Positions 4,945 through 9,278 of a DNA stretch of 9,278 nucleotides are shown one piece after another (positions within the stretch are counted from its first letter, which is position 1; each line of letters begins with the position of its first letter). This stretch comes from Anaerolineae bacterium (GTDB lineage: Bacteria; Chloroflexota; Anaerolineae; JAFGEY01): contig JAFGJF010000278.1 in assembly GCA_016929205.1 (NCBI GenBank), forward strand, positions 1 through 9,278, in the 5' to 3' direction. The notes beneath the pieces are model-generated. The model worked only from the letters and a program-made list of their open reading frames with translations. It did not search any database and was not told the origin of the DNA. The position numbers were made by a program, and so were the translations under genes.

Positions 4945-5670
4945 ATGGATCGACAAACAAAAGAGATCGGTGCCTCGGCCAAACGGGTGCTGGAATCGAT
5001 ACCTGAGCATGTCACCATCGTCGCCGCTGCCAAGACCCGGACGCCTGAACAAGTTGAGGCCGTTATCCAGGCCGGTATCACCCACATCGGTCACAACTAT
5101 GTCCAAGAAGCACAAGCAATGATCCCGCACTTGAATCGCAAACAGTGTCCTGACGAACCATCATCAAGCAATGAAAAGACAAAAGATTGGACCAACGTCA
5201 CCTGGCATATGATCGGCCACCTGCAACGCAACAAAGTCAAGATGGCAGTCCAATTGTTCGACGTGATCGAAACAGTCGATTCACTGCGCTTGGCGCAAGA
5301 AATCGACAAACACTGTGCGCCCTTGGATAGGAGCATGCCGATACTGATCGAGATCAACAGCGGGCGTGAGGCCAACAAAACAGGTGTGCTGCCCGATGAC
5401 CTGGAACCTCTGGTCCGCCGGATCAGCACCTTACAATATGTTCACATCCAGGGCTTGATGACAATGGGCCCGGCATTTGGTGATCCTGAAAATGCCCGCC
5501 CATATTTTTCGGCAACAAGAGAAGCATTTAAACACCTGACCAAACTTAACTTGCCAAATGTAGAGATGAAAATGCTATCCATGGGGATGAGCAACAGCTA
5601 TCTCGTTGCCATCCAAGAAGGAGCAAACGTCGTGCGAATCGGCACCAGGCTCTTCGGACCTCGGCCTTAG
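4945..5670 (+). CDS. yggS: YggS/PLPBP-family pyridoxal 5'-phosphate homeostasis protein
   Basis: This 241-residue protein is a single-domain alanine-racemase-fold PLP-binding protein of the YggS/PROSC family, thought to buffer cytosolic PLP and affect amino-acid and cofactor balance without a clear catalytic reaction. Family motifs in order are TIVAAAKTRTPE with the PLP lysine at Lys30, GHNYVQEA (49-56), WHMIGHLQRNK (87-97), GLMTMGPAF, and the C-terminal LSMGMS (211-216) with RIGTRLFG (231-238) for phosphate binding. Two things differ from the usual pattern: His50 replaces the Glu of GENYVQE, and a polar insertion (about 66-84) precedes WHMIG. I prefer ATG 4945, nine bases after the TAGGA that overlaps the upstream stop, over TTG 4939. 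It lies 11 bases behind the selenoprotein gene, so they form an operon. Its stop overlaps the convergent TPR gene by four bases. Confidence 0.93.
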   Translation: MDRQTKEIGASAKRVLESIPEHVTIVAAAKTRTPEQVEAVIQAGITHIGHNYVQEAQAMIPHLNRKQCPDEPSSSNEKTKDWTNVTWHMIGHLQRNKVKMAVQLFDVIETVDSLRLAQEIDKHCAPLDRSMPILIEINSGREANKTGVLPDDLEPLVRRISTLQYVHIQGLMTMGPAFGDPENARPYFSATREAFKHLTKLNLPNVEMKMLSMGMSNSYLVAIQEGANVVRIGTRLFGPRP

Positions 5671-7103
5671 CCATCTTCTAGCGCCCAATGGGCCTTTTTC
5701 CCTACCGATCCATTCCAGTCTAGATCGATGGCCCTTTGGTATGATGCAATAGCTTCTTCTTGTCGCCCCAATGCCCGATAAACCTCGCCCAACCGGTAAT
5801 GGATGCGTGGCTCCAGCGGCTCAAGCTGCCGTGCTTGGACCAACGATTTCAAGGCCAAATCGGCGTTACCGGCAAGATAATAGGCCCATCCCAAGGTCTC
5901 GTGCGCCTCCCCGTTCTCTGGCGCCAGGTCGATTGCCACCCTGGCAACAGTCACTCCCAAATTGCCAGGATCGATCCCATAGTCCACATAAAAGTGCGCC
6001 AAGAGCAGGTGAAAGCGAACATCTTGAGGGGCATTGTCCACAGCAACGTGCAACCATCGTTCGGCAACACCATATGACGGATCCTGGGAACGGATATATG
6101 TCTCTGCAACGGCAGCACAAACGGCTGGATTGGAAGGATCGAGGTCGTGTGCCTGCACCAAAATATCGCGCGCCGTGATCCACCAACCCTGTCGCGCATA
6201 ATGCATGCCTAGAAAATAGTAGGGCAACGGATAAGTTGGCTCCAACGAGATTGCCCGCTTCAGATGTCGAACCGCTGGCTCGTCCTCACCGATCAAGCTC
6301 AGCACGTATCCAAGATAGGCATGCCCATCCACATAAGCGGGCTCAATGTCAACCGCAGACTGAAACTGCTGTCGCGCCGGAGCCAAATCCCCGTACTCAA
6401 ACAACGCTTGCCCCAATTTTGCCCTGGCTAATGCCGGCTCGTCTCCTTGCTTCAGCCGGTACAATGCCGCAAGCAGCACACCCGCCTTTTCAGTAAGCGT
6501 CAGGTCAGGACCAGACACAACGTCCTGGAAATGAGCTAGAGCACAATCCAAATCAAATTCAACAATGCACAACATTCCAAGTTCGTCGTGAACGTACTGG
6601 CGCTGTCCATCCGAGAGATCCATACCTAACACGTGTGCAAATGTTTCCTGTGCTCCATCCCACTCTTTTGCAGCAACATAACCCTCTGCCAAATGCATCC
6701 ACAGATCAACGCGATTGGGGCGACGTTCAAGCGAGCTTTTTAGCACTTCAATCGCCAATTCAGGCACCCCTTGTGCCCGATATAGTTGAGCCACAACCTG
6801 CACCGTCTCGGCATTGCGGCCTCCCAATCGAAACGCTGCAAGGTATGCCTCCCAGGCCTCCTCATATCGTTCTTGAGCAATATACACTCTGCTGCAAGCA
6901 AGATAAGCACGTGGACAGCCAGGGCGCTGCGCGGCTACACGTTCGTAAGCTTTGAGGGAGGCACCATATTGCTGCTCCGACGCCAATGCACCGCCAAGTT
7001 GCATTTCAGTAATCACTTGTTTATTTTCGGGTGACAGCCTCAGCAGCAAGCAGATCACGGCGAGCAGACCCACAAGCCCCCGCCGAAGATACATCTTGGA
7101 CAT
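5667..7103 (-). CDS. Membrane-anchored tetratricopeptide-repeat protein
   Basis: This 478-residue protein starts with a basic stretch and a hydrophobic segment (about 8-22, RGLVGLLAVICLLL), a signal anchor or uncleaved signal peptide. The rest is a chain of roughly ten TPR-like helical repeats (about 30-475). Clear repeats include AYLACSRVYIAQERYEEAWEA, GHAYLGYVLSLIGEDEPAV and, near the end, IHYRLGEVYRALGRQEEAIA. TPR arrays are protein-binding scaffolds; no enzyme domain is attached, so no specific role can be assigned. The repeats most probably face the outside of the membrane. The ATG at 7103 has GGGAG (7110-7114 on the plus strand) six bases ahead. Its promoter (7219-7247) leaves a 5' leader of about 110 bases. 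It is convergent with the yggS-like gene, with stops overlapping (TTAG, 5667-5670) and no terminator visible between them. Confidence 0.9.
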   Translation of the reverse strand: MSKMYLRRGLVGLLAVICLLLRLSPENKQVITEMQLGGALASEQQYGASLKAYERVAAQRPGCPRAYLACSRVYIAQERYEEAWEAYLAAFRLGGRNAETVQVVAQLYRAQGVPELAIEVLKSSLERRPNRVDLWMHLAEGYVAAKEWDGAQETFAHVLGMDLSDGQRQYVHDELGMLCIVEFDLDCALAHFQDVVSGPDLTLTEKAGVLLAALYRLKQGDEPALARAKLGQALFEYGDLAPARQQFQSAVDIEPAYVDGHAYLGYVLSLIGEDEPAVRHLKRAISLEPTYPLPYYFLGMHYARQGWWITARDILVQAHDLDPSNPAVCAAVAETYIRSQDPSYGVAERWLHVAVDNAPQDVRFHLLLAHFYVDYGIDPGNLGVTVARVAIDLAPENGEAHETLGWAYYLAGNADLALKSLVQARQLEPLEPRIHYRLGEVYRALGRQEEAIASYQRAIDLDWNGSVGKKAHWALEDG

Positions 7104-7218
7104 TCAACACTCCCAACAACATCGACTCATCACGGCAAATAGCGATGTTCTTGACCGCGCGCAACTTGCCCTTTTGATTGACGATCCATTTCAGGCCCGG
7201 CTTGATAATACAACACGC

Positions 7219-7247
7219 ATTATAGCACGGAGAACAAATTGACTCAA
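7219..7247 (-). promoter_or_regulatory. Promoter of the TPR gene, interlocked with the divergent promoter
   Basis: Read on the minus strand: TTGAGT (plus 7242-7247), a 17-base spacer and TATAAT (plus 7219-7224). The -10 is perfect and the -35 matches four of six. Its -35 overlaps that of the plus-strand promoter within TTGACTCAA (7239-7247). Confidence 0.75.
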
Positions 7248-7266
7248 ACCACGAATTGGCTACAAT
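7239..7266 (+). promoter_or_regulatory. Promoter of the NIF3-like gene
   Basis: TTGACT (7239-7244), a 16-base spacer and TACAAT (7261-7266) form a good sigma-70 promoter. The start near 7273 gives a short leader of about 20 bases with AAAGGAG at 7280-7286, six bases before the start codon. Confidence 0.75.
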
Positions 7267-7292
7267 GATAGAATACCTGAAAGGAGAGGGAC

Positions 7293-8099
7293 ATGAACAC
7301 CAACGACATTCGCGAGCATTTGCTTTCCCGTTCACCATGGGTGAATCGCGAACGCACGGTCGACACGGTCAAAGCCGGAGATCCAACCAAGAGTATACAG
7401 ACCGTAGGAGTCGGCTGGATCTCGAGCATCGAAAACCTGAGGCGAGCACACGAATTGGGCTGTGACCTATTCATCACTCACGAGCCAACCTTTTGGGAAC
7501 ACGAGGCACCAGAGATGCACAACCGCAGCATCGAACCCGGCTTGACCAAACAACGATTTCTCGACCAGACGGGTCTGGTTGTGCTGCGTGTACACGACAT
7601 TTGGGACAACTGGCCCGAGATCGGTATCCGCGATTCGTGGGCACGAGGGCTCGGTCTGGCGAACTTTGTCGCTGAGGACGAAACACGCTGGCACGCCGTC
7701 TACGCCATCGATGAAACGACATTGGCCGAATTTGCTCAATACGTGGCCAATCGAGTCAAAACACTGGGTCAAGATAGCGTCCAGGTAATCGGCGATCCCG
7801 AAATGCTAGTCAGCCGCCCGGCATTGGGCGTGGGCTGTGGTGGTCCCGATATGGACATGATCGAACGCGGTGCCGATGTGCTCATCGTCTGTTTTGATGG
7901 TGCATCGTACTGGCAAACCCGGCAGCGCTTCTCCGAGTTGGGCGTCGGCGTGATCACCGTCGAACACGGTACCAGTGAGATGTGGGGCTTGGAAAATCTG
8001 GCTCAATATCTACGCAGAACCTTTCCCTCGCTGACCACCCATGCCTTGGACTTGCACGCACGCGCGTGGACGGTGATGGCCAACAAAAGCTCAAGATGA
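7293..8099 (+). CDS. NIF3-like (DUF34) dinuclear-metal protein
   Basis: This 268-residue protein has the layout of the NIF3/YbgI/DUF34 family, cytosolic ring-shaped multimers with a two-metal centre; the reaction is not settled, and the label GTP cyclohydrolase 1 type 2 is often carried by annotation only. The N-terminal signature is VDTVKAGDPTKSI (23-35). Expected metal ligands are visible: His63 in FITHEPTF, Asp105 in VHDIWDNWPEIGIRD, and His225 and Glu229 in VEHGTSEMWGLENLAQYL. The second residue of the usual His-His pair is Glu64 here (HEP instead of HHP), which may change metal choice or mark a subfamily. The length is typical of the short form without the inserted domain. The start is fixed by AAAGGAG six bases upstream. 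It has its own promoter, ends in TGA, and converges with the next gene across 30 bases without a terminator. Confidence 0.83.
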   Translation: MNTNDIREHLLSRSPWVNRERTVDTVKAGDPTKSIQTVGVGWISSIENLRRAHELGCDLFITHEPTFWEHEAPEMHNRSIEPGLTKQRFLDQTGLVVLRVHDIWDNWPEIGIRDSWARGLGLANFVAEDETRWHAVYAIDETTLAEFAQYVANRVKTLGQDSVQVIGDPEMLVSRPALGVGCGGPDMDMIERGADVLIVCFDGASYWQTRQRFSELGVGVITVEHGTSEMWGLENLAQYLRRTFPSLTTHALDLHARAWTVMANKSSR

Positions 8100-8129
8100 T
8101 ACGTCAGCGACAACCGAACCTGTTCGCAA

Positions 8130-9029
8130 TCAAGCATTCAATGTTTGCACAGTTGGACGCAAATTCAACTCGTCGATCAGCACGTTCAGCTCATCATCGC
8201 TCAATGGACGCCCCTTGCTAGCATAGGCGGTCAGCATTGCCTCGGTCAGGTTTGTACCAAACGAACGGCCGTCATAGCGTGGTGTGGTCGTGATCACGCG
8301 TTTGATGCCGCGTTTGCGCAGCAGGTCGATGTTTTCCTCTGTTGTCGTGTTTGTGATCACCGTTTTACCAATCAGATCTTGCGGCAGATACTTGCGCAAA
8401 AAGAGAAAATCGCCGGCGATCAAATCAGCCTCACGCCAGTAACGTTGATACTTGGGCTCAGCTTCTGAGCCTCCACTGCCATAAAAAAGCAAGCTCATTG
8501 GAAAATAACTAACCATGGGAAACAATATTCGCGCCAATTTGTAATAGGCCCCAATACCCCGTATCGGAATCGGAATGCCAAGTGCGATCATTAGATCGCC
8601 GATCACGATCTCGTCAGACACCTCACTGACAGCCTCTGCCAGACCAATGCGGTCTGCTGCCACCGGCACAAAAGCACTGTCAAAATGCGAGCGCGCGCCC
8701 AACACAGGCAAAGCCAATTCAAATACCCGCCGCTCCAACGTGTGCTTGAGCCCTCGCCCATCGACAACCGGTGTCTGGTGTACGTTCGCAACCAACTTGA
8801 GTGCTGCGCGCAATGGATATTCGCGTTTGCCAAGGCGCAGGTAAATATCCACCCCACCCACGCCAAAAGCATCCACCTGCCCATCCAGTTCAGTGAACAA
8901 ACGTTGCGCTTTTTTTACATCACCGTCCGTCCCAATCCGCTCTACACTGATTTGTTCACCACGCAGTTCAACGACGACCCTTTTATCACGCTTAGAACTG
9001 CCCAGACTAACACTCACGGCTCGTTTCAT
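8130..9029 (-). CDS. Conserved protein of the type often labelled 'quinate 5-dehydrogenase'; function unclear
   Basis: The 299-residue product starts MKRAVSVSLGSSKRDKRVVV. From memory, proteins with this start and the following GTDGD (33-37) and VDAFGVGGVDIYL (52-64) motifs are common in Chloroflexota and Firmicutes and carry the database name quinate 5-dehydrogenase. I see no shikimate/quinate dehydrogenase signature or Rossmann glycine motif that would justify that reaction. Other blocks are VVDGRGLKHTLERR (88-101), a hydrophobic stretch (about 143-183) that may be membrane-associated, and TTTPRYDGRSFGTNLTEAML near the C-terminus. I chose ATG at 9029 (GGGAG at plus 9041-9045, 11 bases upstream) over an in-frame ATG at 9071, whose extra 14 residues lack a ribosome site and family character. 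It stops with TGA at 8130-8132. No neighbour suggests a pathway. Confidence 0.75.
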   Translation of the reverse strand: MKRAVSVSLGSSKRDKRVVVELRGEQISVERIGTDGDVKKAQRLFTELDGQVDAFGVGGVDIYLRLGKREYPLRAALKLVANVHQTPVVDGRGLKHTLERRVFELALPVLGARSHFDSAFVPVAADRIGLAEAVSEVSDEIVIGDLMIALGIPIPIRGIGAYYKLARILFPMVSYFPMSLLFYGSGGSEAEPKYQRYWREADLIAGDFLFLRKYLPQDLIGKTVITNTTTEENIDLLRKRGIKRVITTTPRYDGRSFGTNLTEAMLTAYASKGRPLSDDELNVLIDELNLRPTVQTLNA

Positions 9030-9278
9030 ATTTCGATCATCTCCCAAAGCGAACCAACTACCGAACATCACAGCGGATATGTGCGATCGTCAAAATGCAA
9101 AGAACCACTCACTTGACGAAACACGACAAACTTGGTAAACTGCTCAATTATGATCAAGCTGTCCGGCTGATCGATCCATACGGCACTTGGCACCTACGTT
9201 GATGTGTGCCAATCCTGGGGCCATCTTGACCTAGGGAAAGACACACCAGATCGACTGGTCCAATTATAGTGCAAAAGA
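9030..9278. other. Right-edge intergenic region with candidate promoter elements only
   Basis: No convincing coding region or structured RNA is visible here. On the plus strand TTGACG (9113-9118), 17 bases and TAAACT (9136-9141) could be a promoter for a gene beyond the window. On the minus strand TATAAT (plus 9263-9268) could be the -10 of a promoter for the 8130-9029 gene, with its -35 just outside the window and a leader of roughly 225 bases. Neither is certain. Confidence 0.4.

Noticed and set aside
8115..8126. A hairpin (CGAAC/GTTCG) between convergent genes as a terminator
   Set aside because: The stem is at most five pairs with almost no loop, and no T-run follows on either strand.
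9030..9071. An upstream ATG (9071) for the conserved minus-strand gene
   Set aside because: There is no ribosome site in front of it, and the recognisable family start is MKRAVSVSLGSS at 9029.

Overview
This 9.3 kb window looks chromosomal and bacterial, at roughly 50% G+C. The protein set (a LuxR/NarL-type regulator, a heterodimeric ABC exporter, a selenocysteine-type C_GCAxxG_C_C protein, a YggS-like protein, a TPR protein, a NIF3-like protein and a protein of the type databases often call 'quinate 5-dehydrogenase') and the TTGACA/TATAAT promoters fit an Anaerolineae-like Chloroflexota. That placement is an inference from protein style, not from a marker gene. Other genes in the window end in TGA, so the genetic code is standard.

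Left part (1-4366): the 3' end of a LuxR-type response regulator gene contains a perfect consensus sigma-70 promoter (160-188). It drives a 32-codon leader ORF (220-318) followed by two intrinsic-terminator hairpins (331-364, 381-411). Two half-transporter genes of a heterodimeric ABC exporter come next (441-2387 and 2437-4329), closed by a strong terminator (4333-4366). The two ATPase domains are complementary and asymmetric: Asp for catalytic Glu in the first, a broken signature motif in the second. The leader holds mutually exclusive RNA pairings: the leader ORF's 3' end can pair with terminator 1, and the freed arm of terminator 1 can pair with terminator 2. This resembles the translation-coupled attenuator upstream of Bacillus bmrCD.

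Middle part (4367-5670): a promoter (4399-4427) next to a 13-bp palindrome and a 27-bp tandem duplication leads into a two-gene operon. The first gene (4490-4933) is a C_GCAxxG_C_C redox-family protein. Its first conserved cysteine is encoded by an in-frame TGA at 4571-4573, followed at the proper distance by a SECIS-like hairpin; I read it as a selenoprotein. Eleven bases later starts a YggS/PLPBP-family PLP-homeostasis gene.

Right part (5667-9278): a membrane-anchored TPR protein gene on the minus strand overlaps the yggS stop by 4 bp. It diverges from a NIF3-like gene on the plus strand, and their two promoters share interlocked -35 boxes (TTGACTCAA, 7239-7247). A convergent minus-strand gene for an uncharacterised conserved protein (8130-9029) follows. 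The last 249 bases hold no recognisable gene, only candidate promoter elements.

The two most notable items are the selenoprotein, which a standard gene caller would truncate to an internal GTG at 4595, and the double-terminator leader of the ABC exporter.
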